The position numbers and the translations under genes were made by a program. A stretch of 64,000 nt of DNA, taken from Pyrus communis (lineage: Eukaryota > Streptophyta > Magnoliopsida > Rosales > Rosaceae). The stretch lies in NCBI RefSeq assembly GCF_963583255.1, contig NC_084817.1, forward strand, positions 10,050,121-10,114,120, given 5' to 3'. Below the pieces are notes generated by a model. It was not told where the DNA came from. It was given only the letters and a program-made list of their open reading frames with translations, and ran no database searches. Shown here one piece after another: positions 24,691 through 36,227 of the stretch; the first letter of the stretch is position 1; every line of letters starts with the position of its first letter.

Positions 24691-24763
24691 AAAAAAACAT
24701 GTTAAGTGATGAATTTTTCATAAGTTGTCTAATCTTATTGTGTATACATGTAAAAAAAAAATA

Positions 24764-26316
24764 GGGCAAATGACAAAAAACTACCTTAACTATTGGTGTC
24801 ATGACACTTTTATACCTCATCTTTTAAGATTGACAATGTTATACCAATGTCAGACATCCGTCAGTTTTTCTGTTAATTTCTCTGTTAAATGCTGACGTGG
24901 CCAAAGACAGGACCCACTTACTAATCCAACTAGATTAAAAAATAATACAATATATTTTTAATAATTAAATATTCAAAAATTTAAAAACTAAAAAAAATAT
25001 ATAAAATGGCCTAAGGGATCCGGCCTTCCCTTTCATCCACCCGCACCAACCCTTTTTCTTCTTTTTTTTCGATAGCCACCAAACCCTTCCCTATCCCCCC
25101 AACCTTCCTCCACCACCCTCTCTCTCTCTTCTTTCTCTCCTCTCTCTGGGATGCGGTCTCCCTCCTCCGTCCCTTTCCCCACTCGCACTCGTCCCGTCCC
25201 CTACCTTTGTCCCTCTTTTTGTTTCAGAACCCCCTCCCTTCTTCGATCCAAACCCTAACCCTAATTCCCCAATTTCAAACAGAAAACCCCAATCCCCCTA
25301 AACCTTAACCCTAAATTTCAAATCTCCATGCTAATTTTAAACAGAAAACCTCAATTCTAGGTCCTCTTCTTGGGGCAATTTCAAATCTCCATAGTTGAGG
25401 CAATGCTGCAAACAGACTTGCAGCTATTGCAGGTCATCTTCTTGGGGCTCTCCTTGGCACCGTAGGCGGGGGATTCATCGCCTCCATTAGAAGAAGCACC
25501 GGTGGCCTTGCTGTTGTGCTCCCACTTTGAGGGGTTTGTTGAGCGCGGAATGAATGTAATTGATCAAACCCCACGCCTTGAGGAAATAAAAAACCCTCTG
25601 AACGGAGCCTATGTCACCAACTAGAGACTTGCGGGCCTCCATGAAGGTGAGCTTCCAAGAAGGGTTGACGGCCCTAGATTCGACGACGATGGTGTTGCGG
25701 TAGTATTTGTAGAGGCTAGGGTTTTTCGAAGGGGATCGAGAATCAAAGAACTCGGGGAGGAATCGGACCTCGTAGTGGTGGATGTGGTCCGGTGAGAACC
25801 AGCTGGAATAGTTGAGGACGTGGATGACGTCGGCGTCAGAGGTGGGCTGCGGTTGAGGATGGCGGGGAGCGGCGGCGGTCAGAGTCTTGGGATTGGCGGG
25901 GATTGGAAGAGGAGTGGGTGGGGGTTTGGATGGGGTGTCGGAGGAGGAGAGGTCTTGGGCCTCTATTTGGGTCGAAGATCTTCGAAGGGACAAAGGTAGG
26001 GGACGGGAAAAGGTGGGGGATGGGGGTGGGTCCCACATTTTCTTAATAATTTTTAAAAAATGATTTTCTATATTTATTAGTTTTTTTTGTTGAAATATAT
26101 TTATTAGTATTTAATTAATTTTTTAATTTAGTTGGGTAAGGATGTGGTTCCCACACCTGCTAGCTCATAACTTAACGGTCAAACTTAACAGAAAACTGAC
26201 GGAGGTCTGACATTGACACAAATTCGTAAGATGAGGTATGACATTGTCAATTTTAAAAGATGGGGTATAAAAGTGTCGTAACACCAATAATCGAGGTAGC
26301 TTTTTGTAATTTATCT
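24764..26316. mobile_element. Pack-MULE-like element (1.55 kb) carrying a SWI3 gene fragment
   Basis: The termini are long inverted repeats of about 150 bp: the left end GGGCAAATGACAAAAAACTA is mirrored by the inverse of the right end (AGATAAATTACAAAAAGCTA), and similarity continues through the GACACTTTTATACC and CATCTTTTAA phrases. Long TIRs with GGG.AAAT.ACA ends fit Mutator-like elements. Flanking 9-mers AAAAAAATA (24755..24763) and AATATAATA (26317..26325) agree at 7 of 9 positions, a possible degenerate 9-bp target duplication in an AT-rich site. No transposase is present; the interior is captured host DNA. Confidence 0.7.
25402..26038 (-). pseudogene. Captured SWI3A/B-type gene fragment (SWIRM domain)
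   Basis: SWI3 proteins are core subunits of SWI/SNF chromatin-remodelling complexes. On the minus strand a proline-rich N-terminal part is followed at about residues 70-158 by a SWIRM domain, seen in DADVIHVLNYSSWFSPDHIH, VRFLPEFFDSRSPSKNP, ARKSLVGDIGSVQRVF and KAWGLINY. After LNKPLK one extra base near 25524..25528 shifts the frame; the next frame continues to a CNSCKSVCSIA segment, the start of the zinc finger. Similarity stops at about 25402. The SANT and leucine-zipper regions are absent. The coding run has no intron in this interval. It is too short and frameshifted to act as SWI3, but could be transcribed. Confidence 0.85.
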
Positions 26317-26325
26317 AATATAATA

Positions 26326-26947
26326 AACTCACACATCAAAACATAATTTAAGATAAAAAAAAAATTACAGATATTGTTTTTTTTAAGTCATTGTTGACCA
26401 ATGACTTGAAATTTCCGACGCTCCCAACTACAAACTCTGGCACTGGCATCGGTGACATGTGGGTGCAATGGGGAGAAAAAGTGTAAGCGTTAATATGCTT
26501 AATTATAAGTGTATTTGGCCACAATTTGTGATTTTCCTTAAAGTTGGTATTTTTCCTTCAAACATTGTGAAAATTGGTATTCAATCTGAATTTGTCTTGA
26601 TACATATTTTTCTATGATTGTTAATAGATATATTGAATAATGTCAAGATTTCAGAGTCGGACCAACGGTACATCACTAATCTCACCGATATTAATTGTCA
26701 TAACCTAACTAATTAACTGCACAACTCAACAATTGTTGGATGTTATCACAAAAGACCCCAATGATATTAGAATGGAACAATTCATAGTAATATATTTTGT
26801 CAAGTTCTTATGTTGGAATTACATTCTACAACACATAATTGTATGCATTAATAATGATTTGAGAATGTTTATTTATTCAGAATATTGTTGCTTGTATTTA
26901 TATATGCTGCTAACTCAATCACTAAATCAAAATAGACTAGAATATTA
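26326..26947. other. AT-rich intergenic DNA
   Basis: No gene or clear repeat is recognised. Confidence 0.4.
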
Positions 26948-26949
26948 AT

Positions 26950-27398
26950 CGGCTAGGCAGCTGGCCATCGTCTCGATTAATGCCTAGGCGTTTGAAAATT
27001 AAGAAGGGACGCCTAGACCTACTAAGGCGCCTGCCTAGACCGTCTAGACACCTAACTAGCCCGCCCAGACCCGCCTAGACACCTGCCTAGGTTGCAACTC
27101 ACTTAGATAGAAAATTTATAACTTTCCTTTTGCATTTTATTGTTTCCAATAAATTGTAAGAGACTTATTGAACACTTAAATAAACACACATTATATGTTT
27201 GCTCCTCATGTTTTCATTATGTTCCAATACTTCATAATATATATGTCATTCTATTTTCTAGTTTATGATGAAATTATATATATTTTAAGTATAAACAGAC
27301 ACTTATTTACACGAAATACAATAGATTTACTTAAATCCGCCTAGCCGCTAGGCCTCAACCCGTCGCTCGACTAGCGCCTAATATCTTTTAGAACCTTA
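26950..27398. mobile_element. Left-truncated copy of the hAT MITE at 4977..5455
   Basis: It shares GGC.GCTGGCCA, TTAATGCC.AGGCGTTTGA, the AT-rich middle (TTATGATGAAATTATATATA) and the right end TTTTAGAACCTTA with the first copy. The left terminal repeat is missing, and no 8-bp duplication can be paired. Confidence 0.7.
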
Positions 27399-28072
27399 AG
27401 CAAAAACCATGGGAATAAATTCACTAACAAGTGGCTTGGTATCCTTTATTATATACATGTCAAATTTCTGTCATGTAAATGTAGCAAGCTTGCTTCTGGA
27501 TCATACATATATAGTGAACTCCTGGAAAAGTTTAGGAGTTCCTCATACAGACAAATATAATATGGAGCGAGCAGAAAATCTCAAAATCCCCAACATTATA
27601 TATCTTCTCCTTTGGAGGCCAAAAGATATGTTTATGTTAATTTTTGTACCCTAATCTATCCTCATGCTCTTTTGCTACCTAGTAGCATGCCAATTTTAGT
27701 AATCACAACTAAATTAATAGTTGAATAATAAGATAGAAAGTTGGGGGTAGTTGATATGTAGGTAGTTGTTCTTTTTCAGTTAGTTGCCAATTAGCATATT
27801 GTTAATCTGTACAACTGAACCAACATTATGTAATAAGCGACTAAGTAAATGAAGATATTATATGTACTCCCAAAAAGCCTTTTTACACGTTCATAATTGT
27901 ATAAATGTAGGAAAAGTTTGCAGTGTCAGTAACAGCACAGTAAGTAAATTCTTTTAGGTGTTGATGACGCTTTACCCCGGTCATGGAAAGCATTGATGCC
28001 TATTTACCATGTTGCGGGTTCAGTCTCCACTGATTCTTTGTTCTCTAACAACTAAAAATTTAACCCACAATG
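27399..28072. other. Intergenic DNA
   Basis: No gene is recognised. The 17-mer GTAAATTCTTTTAGGTG at 27944..27960 also occurs just beyond the right end of the large retrotransposon, at 48306..48322. Confidence 0.4.
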
Positions 28073-28077
28073 TTATC

Positions 28078-28699
28078 TGTGGATGCAAATTTTCGCCTTC
28101 TTCTTCTTGGACGAAAATGCACCTGCAAAACAATTAACACCTTAGGTCAAAGCCAAGAGCCTCACGCGCCCATGATATTTTTTGGGGGGGGGGGGGGGGG
28201 AGGGGGCCAAAACCTCTGATGCCAAAGTTAGAATTCGAGGGAAAAGTATTTAGAGAATTTAGAGAATTTTTGCAAGAGAGTTGGAATTAGGTTTTTGGGA
28301 GAAATGGGAGCTATTTATAGGGGTGTGGCCAGCCCCTATATAGAGAAAAGGGGTCCGGCCACTTATGGTGGTTTTTGGGTGTAATTGCAAGATATTATGT
28401 CAAAATAATATCTTCCAATCAATTAGGAAATTATTTAGATAATTAATTAATTAATTTAGGTAATTAATCCTATTTTGAATGAATAATTGAAGGTTACCTT
28501 GTGGGGACGATTTGATGAGGATGGATGAAATAGATTTTGAATAAATATCTATTTTGATCACTTTTGACCTTGATTGAGTCGTGATTGTCCTCTGATTGCG
28601 TGTAGGAGTTCCGGTGTACCTCGAGGGTAATTTTGTCTTTTTTCATCCAAGAATCCACGTGTCGCCTCCATATTTTTCTCAATTATTTTTGGCTCCACA
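28078..28699 (-). repeat. Outer element 3' LTR
   Basis: This 622-bp copy matches 47626..48281 along its length, with scattered substitutions (six in the first 92 bases by eye). It contains a G-run at about 28184..28206 on the plus strand (a C-run in the element sense). Confidence 0.92.
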
Positions 28700-28714
28700 A
28701 ATACCCCCACACCT
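28700..28714 (-). other. Outer element polypurine tract
   Basis: The minus strand reads AGGTGTGGGGGTATT directly against the 3' LTR. This is the expected position for plus-strand DNA priming. The core GTGTGGGGGTATT is identical to the inner element's tract at 42917..42929. Confidence 0.85.
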
Positions 28715-29458
28715 ATTGGGCTGCTCGCAGGAAAGGGCAGCAAGTGTAAAGATCTTCTTGCTTTAGGAAACATAGGATTGTTTCCTATTTTGATGTCGAT
28801 TCCCTTTTTAATAGGAAATTAGATCCTTCTAGGAAAGGGAAATAAATTTCTCCCATAGGCTATTTAAGTCTACCTTAAGTAGATTATTAAATCAACTTTG
28901 GAGAGAAATTCATTCTACCTTACAAGAGAGATAAGGCTAGAAGATATTTGTTCCCCCTCCCATAGCAATCTTTTACACTTGACCGTGCAAATGACTGTCT
29001 TTCGTTGTTTTCTTTGTCTTCTCGCCGCTCCAAGGTAAGAAAAATTAATTTTCCTTGTCTTCTTAATTTCTGGGAGCCTCGGGGCTTGAAATTTGGCTTG
29101 ACGGGGGTCAAGGATCTGTGAGAAAGTGGCTGAAGAGCCACGGTACAATTGTTGTTGTAGGGTGGTCTTGGTATTATGGTGGCTCGGCTTAGGCCGAGGG
29201 TTGGCGGCACGGGCCTTGGCTCGACGCGCGGTTGGCAGGCTTGGGTGCTGGGGCGCCACGGTCTGGGCCTTTGTGTATAGGTCATATGGAAAGATGGGGC
29301 TAGCGCAGGCTGGGTTCTCCATGGCTGTTGTCTTTTGGGCCATGAGGCCTGATGCTTTTTTTTTTTTGCTCGGCTCAGGCCCGTGCATGAGAGGAGAGAA
29401 AGAGAGTAGCAGGCCGCTAGGCTTGGCCCGCTTGATTGGACCGAAGACTGCCAAATTT

Positions 29459-29489
<31 letters not shown>

Positions 29490-29631
29490 GTGGTTGGACT
29501 CGGGCCTGTGCCTGAGGGAGAAGAGAGAAAGGCCGAGGGCACTAATTAGGCCATGGGGCCTGTTGCGCTGTATTCCCATTTTTTTTTTTTTTTTTTTTGC
29601 AAGCAGCCGTCTAACAAATTTTCTTTGAGTC
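28715..29631. other. Non-coding 3' region of the outer element
   Basis: It contains T-runs at 29462..29489 and 29580..29598. Several overlapping frames on both strands (28915..29579 minus, 29126..29515 plus) are arginine/proline-rich translations of GC-rich sequence next to these runs. None resembles a known domain. Confidence 0.5.
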
Positions 29632-30892
29632 TTGGTAGAATCTCTTCAAGCATGTCTTTCCTCGAGCCACAAGAATGATGATGGTGTGCCACCATTATAT
29701 CGTCAAGGCGGGTCTTTAAGCAAAGTTGGCTACTTCAAGGCTGCTCACTTCAAAATTAGATCCGATGACTTGTTTAGAGACTTCCTTGAGGCATATAGGT
29801 ACGCTATTCAGTCGAGAGTGCATGTGAAGCGTGTCAAGGATGGTAGCAGTCATGAGTCGTGTAATGGGGCTTGGAGAGAAATCCATCAAATCTGTTTTCG
29901 GGGAACCTGTTGAGATTTGTGCGCTCTTAAGACCAGATTTGATTGAGGACATAAATGTGTGCCAAATTTGTTGATGGCGTCAAAAGGGTTGTTGGCCCAA
30001 GTTCCTTTGCGAAGCATGCGACCGAGTATATGAGGACTGTTCTGTTGGCTATGATGTAGAAAACGGTGATTCTAGTAGCCGAGTCTATGTTCCTTGATCA
30101 AGAGGATACCAAGGCTGCCAAGGAGGTGGCAAGAACTGTGGTAGCCGAAACTTACTCTTCGACCGAGAAAGTCAAGAAGTTGGAATCTGAGCTTGCTGCT
30201 TTGAAGGGGTCTAATATCTCTGCCCCCACTTCTCAGCAGCTTGAGACTGCTCACCAAGAGATCGTGGATTTGAAGACTAGGCTTGACGCGATCAAAGTAA
30301 AGTATGAAAGTGTAGAGAAGGAGATTGGGTGTTACATACCTCAGATTCAAGATCTTGGGCATGCCATCTTTGAGTTTCTACTTACGCAAAGAATGAAGAA
30401 CTGATCGCTGCTTAAAACCAAGTGATCCACTTCAAGAAGGTCATTGATAGGCTTGAGCCTCAAGTGTTGGAACTAAGGTGCCTTGAAGATCAACGACAGT
30501 CAGAAGAAGGAAGTTAAAGAGTTGCAGTGCGTTCGTGCTGGTCGACTCAAGGAGAATGGGCAGTTGAAGGGCGAGAAGGCTGGGTTTGAGGCTTTGCTTA
30601 CTTAGAGTCAAGTTGATTTCTACAAGCTAGGTTATGTAGACCATCTATTTGGGAGACCATTTGACTTTGACTTTATTGGTAAAGACTTCAAGCCCTTATC
30701 TATTTCTCCTGAAAACTTGCTTGCCTTTACTTTCGAGGCTTTTATCGGTGAAGTGGTTGGAGAGGCTGATGTTTAAGTTGGAGCAACCGAGGGTGAAACG
30801 CCTGATGATGTCGTTGCCAAGGGTGCTGCGGTTGCTAAAGGTGTGGCCATCCAGTAGCCGTGGAGTGTTCAAGCTATTGAAGAGTAGTCTTT
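29632..30892 (+). pseudogene. Antisense coiled-coil ORF of the outer element, broken
   Basis: Successive plus-strand frames, antisense to the element's gag-pol, read like one eroded protein. An N-terminal part (29632..29913) contains DDLFRDFLEAYRYAIQSRV. A heptad-rich coiled coil follows (30066..30404; ESELAALKGSNISAPTSQQL and EIVDLKTRLDAIKVKYESVE). A C-terminal part to about 30892 includes YKLGYVDHLFGRPFDFDFIG and SPENLLAFTFEAF. Stops and frameshifts separate the pieces. Extra antisense ORFs between integrase and the 3' LTR are known from Tat-group elements; their function is unknown. I cannot assign a domain family. Confidence 0.6.
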
Positions 30893-31768
30893 AGGATTTT
30901 CTGTATTTTCCTTGTTGCTTTTTTGCTTTTCTTGAACTCCTTCGGTCTTTACTAGTCGTTTATCAATTTTGCTAGAAAATTTAATAAACTTGTTTCCTTC
31001 GCTTTTCTCCATCTTCGATTCTTTTGTTCGTGCCCTAACCTTTAGACTTTATAGACCGGTGGCAAGTGTGCTACTTTTTTATAAGCAGACATGCATGCAT
31101 AGCCTATGCAGCCGTAGGTGTTGGTGTAGAACTTTACAAAGTTGTTAGCAATAGGGTCGGCAGCCGGACGGCTTACTTACAGAAGCAGACTGGTTTGTGT
31201 GACCACTAAGCTGTTAACCTTGGCTTTCTCCAATTCCGTAGATAATGTAGCAAGTATCATAACACTTTAGGACTTGGTGTAGGTCGTCTGCACTTTGGCA
31301 GAAATGAGGCCCATTGACTGCGTAACATGTCGGCAGTGGATGAAGCTTCGTATATGGGTGTTAACTTGTTTAACCTCTCACGGAAATGTGCAGTTGTATA
31401 AGTTTAGCGCGGCTTACTGCTTGAAGGGCAAGCCGTAGGTAGTCTTTCAGAAATCGTAGGCTACCTTAGTGCGCTTGGTAACGGCTTTAGTGTTCCAGGG
31501 CAGCCGTTTATAGGGTGTACGGCGTAATGTGCCCCTTCCGTCTCTAGGGCCCGGTTCCCCCCGAATTAGGCCAAGGGACCCAAAATCCTTCAGTTAGCTA
31601 AGCCTTGAAAAAGACCACTGTGGCTACTTCTAGGAATCCCGGCGCAAGCCATCATGCATCTAGTTATACTAGGGCAGCAGAGACTGCATAACAACTGGAT
31701 AATCCTTGGCTCGCGAGGTGGTGCCTGTTAAGCTGCTTGAGTTCTTTGGGCTTTGATGTAGTGGGAGG
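30893..31768. other. Outer element, region between the antisense ORF and integrase end
   Basis: No open frame of note is seen. This is probably decayed spacer of the element. Confidence 0.5.
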
Positions 31769-34700
31769 TCACACATGGTACTTCCTCAGATTGTAGGCGT
31801 TCCACTGCTTTTCGATCCCTTTGTCATTCATGGTGGCGAGGGTGTAATTACCTTTGCCGCCTACTCTGCTGATCTTGCACGGACCCTCCCATATGAGATC
31901 CATCTTTTTGGAGCATTCCGTGCGGGCAGTGATGAATGCTTTTCTTAGGACTAGATCTCTGGGTTGGAACTACCAGATCTTGGCCTTTTTGTTGTAGCTG
32001 GAGATGAGCTGTTGCTGGTAGGCTGCGATGTGGGTGATGGTCTGTTCACGCTTCTCCTCTGCCAGATTTAAGCTTGTGGCCATCTTTTTTCTATTTTGCT
32101 TAATGCTTGGCAGTAGAGTGCTGATACTTGGCACGATGATATTGGGATGAATGATTGCTTTTGAGCCAAATGCCAAAGAAAGAGGAGTCTTACCGATTGC
32201 TTGTCTTTTGGTGGTGCGATATGCTCATAGATATCCGGGGAGTTCGTCTGGCCATTTTCCCTTCTTATCGGTGAGGGATTTCTTGAGGCAATCGAGGATC
32301 GTCTTGTTGGATGCTTCGACCTGCCCATTACCTTGAGGTTATCTCGGCGTGGACATGTGTTGCTTAATGCCATACTTTTGGAAAAACTTCACCAAATCTT
32401 TGCCCACGAATTACGGGCCGTTGTCGGTGACGATGAATTGAAGGATGCTAAATCAGCAAATGTTGTTCCTCTATATGAAGCGCTATATATTCGTCTGACT
32501 CGTGGTTGTCATGGGCTCTGCTTCTACCAATTTAGTGAAGTAATCGGTTGCCACGATCATCATGCATCTGCCCCCGGTAACAGGCGGTATTGGCCATACC
32601 AAGTCAATTGGCTACTGCATGAATGACCAAAGACTCGTTTGTGGGTGTAGTTCGTTGACAGACAGGGCTAGTTCCGACTTGTAGCGTTGGAAGCGGTCGC
32701 ATTTTTGCACTAATTCCTTAGCGTCTTGATACATGGTAGGCCAGTAGTAGCCTACATTAAGATCCTTCCGCTCTAAGGATCGGCCTCTGAAGTGATTTCC
32801 ACAAACGCCTTTGTGGATTGAGCTTAGAATCTTTAGGTCGTCGGGAGGCGTTAGACAGCGAAGATGTGGTCCGGTGTAGGATCTTCGGACGAGAATGCCA
32901 TTCCATATGTAGTAGTGTGCTGCCTTTATTTGGAGCTTTCTAGACTCCAACCTTTCCATAGGGAGTGTACCATTGACCAAGTAGTCTATAATAGAACTTT
33001 GCCAGTTGGGAGTTATACTAACCTATGACATTTTGGCTGCTAGCTCTGTCTCAATGCTTGGCTTGTATAGAAACTTCACCGGAATAGAGCGTTTGAGTTG
33101 GTGGCCGATGGTGGAGCCTACGCCGGCTAGCGCGTCTGTATGGGCGTTATTTGCCATCGGAACTTGAGTGAGAGTGTTAGTCTAAAATGCCTTAAGTTGC
33201 TTGCGTACCTTCTCTAGGTATTGCTCCATCCTTGGATGTTTTGCCGTGTACTCCCCAGTAGTCTGGCTTGTGATTAGCTGGGAATTGGAATGAATTCCGA
33301 GCTTTTTCACCGCCCAGTCTTTTGCCATTTGGAGGCCTGCTAGTAGGGCCTCATACTCCGCTTCGTTGTTGGATGCTTTGAAGCCTAGAGTGATCTCCTG
33401 CTCGAACATCGAACCGTCTTAGGTGACAAGGACGACGCCTGCTCCCAAGCCTTTGTAGTTGGATGCGCCGTTGACATATAAATACCAGAAGTCTCCATCA
33501 GGTGAAGCAGGCACGATGAGGGCGTGCTCAGCTGCCTCCGGGGCGTCATTGGGTCGTTTTGTTGCGTCGCCTAGGCTAGGCGTGAATTCCATTATGAAGT
33601 CTGCCAAGGCTTAGGGCCTTTATCGCCGTGCGGGGTTGGAAAACTAAACCGTATTGGCCAAGTTCCAACGCCAATTTCATCAATCGTTGAGGAGCTTATG
33701 GGCCATATAGGATTGATCGCAAAAGATACTGAGTCATGACGATGACTGTACAAGCTTAAAAGTATGATTTGAGCTTCCGAGCCGCAACAATAGTGCCAAA
33801 ATTAATTTTTTGATCTTCGGGTATCTAGTTTTCACATCGAGAAGAGCTTTAGAAGTGTAGAATAGCAGCAGTTGGGCCCTTAACTCTTCTTGTACGAGGG
33901 TAGAAATAAATGTATAAGTATTTTGCTGCTTCAGGCTTGGATAGTAATAGAGGTGATGTAAGATACTTCTTCAGGTCTTGGAAAACTTTTTCAGACTCAT
34001 CATCCCATTTGTCTCGTTGTGCCCTCTTGATGACCTTGAAAAAGGGTTTGCATTGATCGGTAGACTGATTGAGCTTCAAATGTGCATTTGGCAGGATTGA
34101 GCTTCATCTTGTACTTTCTAAGGATGTCGAAAGTTTTTGCCAAGTTGCTGATATGATCTGATCGCTGCTTGCCCTTCACCATGAGGTCGTCGACATAGAC
34201 CTTCATGGTTACTCCAATTTGTTTCTTGAATATCATGTTTACTAATCTTTGGAAAGTGGCTTGAGGCCAAAAGGCATGACCTTGTAGTAGTAGGTGCCTT
34301 GCTCGATCATAAACGTGATTTTCTCCTTGTCGGGCTTGTATATGGCTATTTGGTTGTAGCCAGAGTATGTGTCCAAGAAACTGAGCAGCTGGTTCCCAGA
34401 AGTTGAATCTACTAATAGATTGATTCAGGGAAGTGGATAAGGATCATTTGGGCATGCTTTGTTGAGGTCGGTGTAGTCCACGTAAACCCTTAATTTGTTA
34501 TTCTCTTTCTTCTTTACTAGCACGATGTTGGCAAGCCATGCTGAGTGTGCTACCTCTTCTATGAATCTGGCCTCCAACAGCTTGTTAATTTTTGCTTTGA
34601 TAATCATCACTCATTTGGGTACAAAATACCTTCTTTTTTGGATCACCAGTTTGGCAATGGGGTCGACGTGCAACCTATGGCAAGCTATCTTAGGGTTGAT

Positions 34701-35500
34701 GTCAGGCATGTCAGAAAGTGACCACGCGAAGATGTCATGGTTTTCCATAAGGAAAGCCATGAGTTTTTCATTTTCTTTCGAGCTTAGACGTGAGCCGATA
34801 CTAGCAGTATTTTCTAACAGTTGGGGATCAAGAATGATGCGTTCGACGTCCTCTTCAGGTTTCCATCCTATCTCGTTTTCTGGCGCGTTGGTTTGGACAC
34901 CATATTTTTGATCTGGTTGCTGTAATTGCTATTTGGTAGCTTCATTGTCCATTTGGACCTCTGTAGCCTCTATGGGGGGTAAATGCATTCTTCTTTAATT
35001 CTTTCAATACTTGCACAGTGCATAGTCGAGATGCGGCCTGGTCAGACTTGATTTCTCTGATTTCTCCTCCTGGGATGCGAAATCAATTTTTTTGATACTT
35101 GACAGAAGTGACGGCATCCAACTTTATTAGCCAAGTTCGCCCTAGAATCCCATTGTAGGGAGATGGGACGCTTACTATTGTGAACTTCTGCTTTGAGACA
35201 ACTAGCGGTGCTTTCATGTCAAATGTGATATAGCCAATGACAGTCGAGGTGTGTCCGTTGAATCTGGTGAGTACCTCGACTCGGTATATGATTGTGCTTT
35301 CCAGACCCATCTTCTGAATTACTATGAGCTGAAGTAGGTTGACTGCATTTCCATTGTGCACCATCATTCTATCGACTATGGCATGGGCAAGTTAGACGGA
35401 TACTACTAATGCGTTGACATCTTGCTTGGTGAAGCCAATGATGGGCCCAGGTTGGATGTCGACTGCTTAGACTTGTGAGACTAGTAGAGCTTGTTGGATC
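31769..35500 (-). pseudogene. Outer element pol: protease, RT, RNase H, integrase, all decayed
   Basis: Minus-strand order: protease near 35367..35083, where the active-site triad is replaced (VHNGNAVNLL, the Asp now His); reverse transcriptase about 34800..34080, with LRVYVDYTDLNKACPNDPYP and an intact YVDD at 34197..34186; RNase H 34079..33182, where two catalytic Asp positions are Asn (LYVNGASN and HSNSQLI) and the Glu in NEAEYEALLAGL remains; integrase 32980..31769, with the zinc-binding HKGVCGNHF and KCDRF (second Cys lost) and core Asp/Asp/Glu in VATDYFTK, VTDNGP and [10 protein letters not shown]. The end matches the usual EKQWNAYNLRKY tail, with a stop at 31771..31769. Many in-frame stops and shifts show it is dead. 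Confidence 0.88.
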
Positions 35501-35915
35501 TTCCTCTTATTTGAATTATTGGTGGTCCTCAAGTGCTTATATTGAGCGAAGATGCCATTGATTCGAATCGTCTTGTTGGGTGGTTCTTAGTTGGCATCTA
35601 CATTCCTTCTAGGCTGCACAGCCGGCTTGTCCAAATATCTATCGACTTTGCCTTTTTTCACGAGCTTTTTTAGGTAGTTCTTCCAAGTGTAGTAGTAGTC
35701 GGTTGTGTGACTGGGACCTCAGTGGAACACGCAGTACTTGGTGTGATCCAACTTAGAAGTATCTCCCTTTGATTGTTTCGGAAGCTTGAACCATGGCTCG
35801 TTCTTGATGTCACGAAGGATTTGGTGGATCGGGATTGAGAACTTAGAGTAGTTTTTGGTCGTTGGGCCTTCTTTGGTTGCGGGCCGGTCCCTACGCTTGG
35901 CCTTCTACCGAGCAT
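35501..35915 (-). pseudogene. Outer element gag, 3' part (continues across the inner insertion)
   Basis: This frame continues the gag reading frame that ends at 45691, in phase through the target duplication. It contains CVFH followed by a stop, then GPSHTTDYYYTWKNYLKKL, a degraded CxFH-type zinc-binding segment typical of this retrotransposon group. An EPPNKTIR..NGIFA phrase then leads into the protease. In-frame stops are at TAG (just after the insertion site), TGA and TAA codons. Confidence 0.75.
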
Positions 35916-36227
35916 TGATAGGAGCATATTCATGCGACTTAAATGGCTTGTTCTCGTGCATTTACGTTATGTTTCTTTAGTTATTTTAGTCCTTTAAGCT
36001 ATTTTCGTGTGTTTGTAGGTCCAAAGGGCTAAAGGAGCAAAAAGATGCATTTTGGAGACTTTTGGAGCACTTTTGGGCTAAGGATGGATAGCTTATGCTT
36101 GGCGCCAAAATGTTGGACGAAATTGAAGACCAAAGTGTTGGAACTTTGTTCCCTTTAGTTTTAGGACATTTAAACCTTTCCAATTCCCTTATGCCGTGCA
36201 TCTCCACCTTTCTCCCAAAACCGTACA

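Noticed and set aside
25245..25316. Telomere-like AAACCCTAACCCTAA stretch
   Set aside because: Only two or three irregular units. Such AACCCTAA boxes are common in plant 5' leaders, so there is no evidence for an interstitial telomere.
25402..26038. A working SWI3 gene
   Set aside because: Only the N-terminal and SWIRM part is present, with a one-base shift. It lies inside TIRs, and the SANT and zipper regions are missing.
28915..29579. Overlapping 179- and 219-codon minus frames
   Set aside because: They include translations of the long T-runs (Lys runs) in the outer element's 3' non-coding part, with no family pattern.
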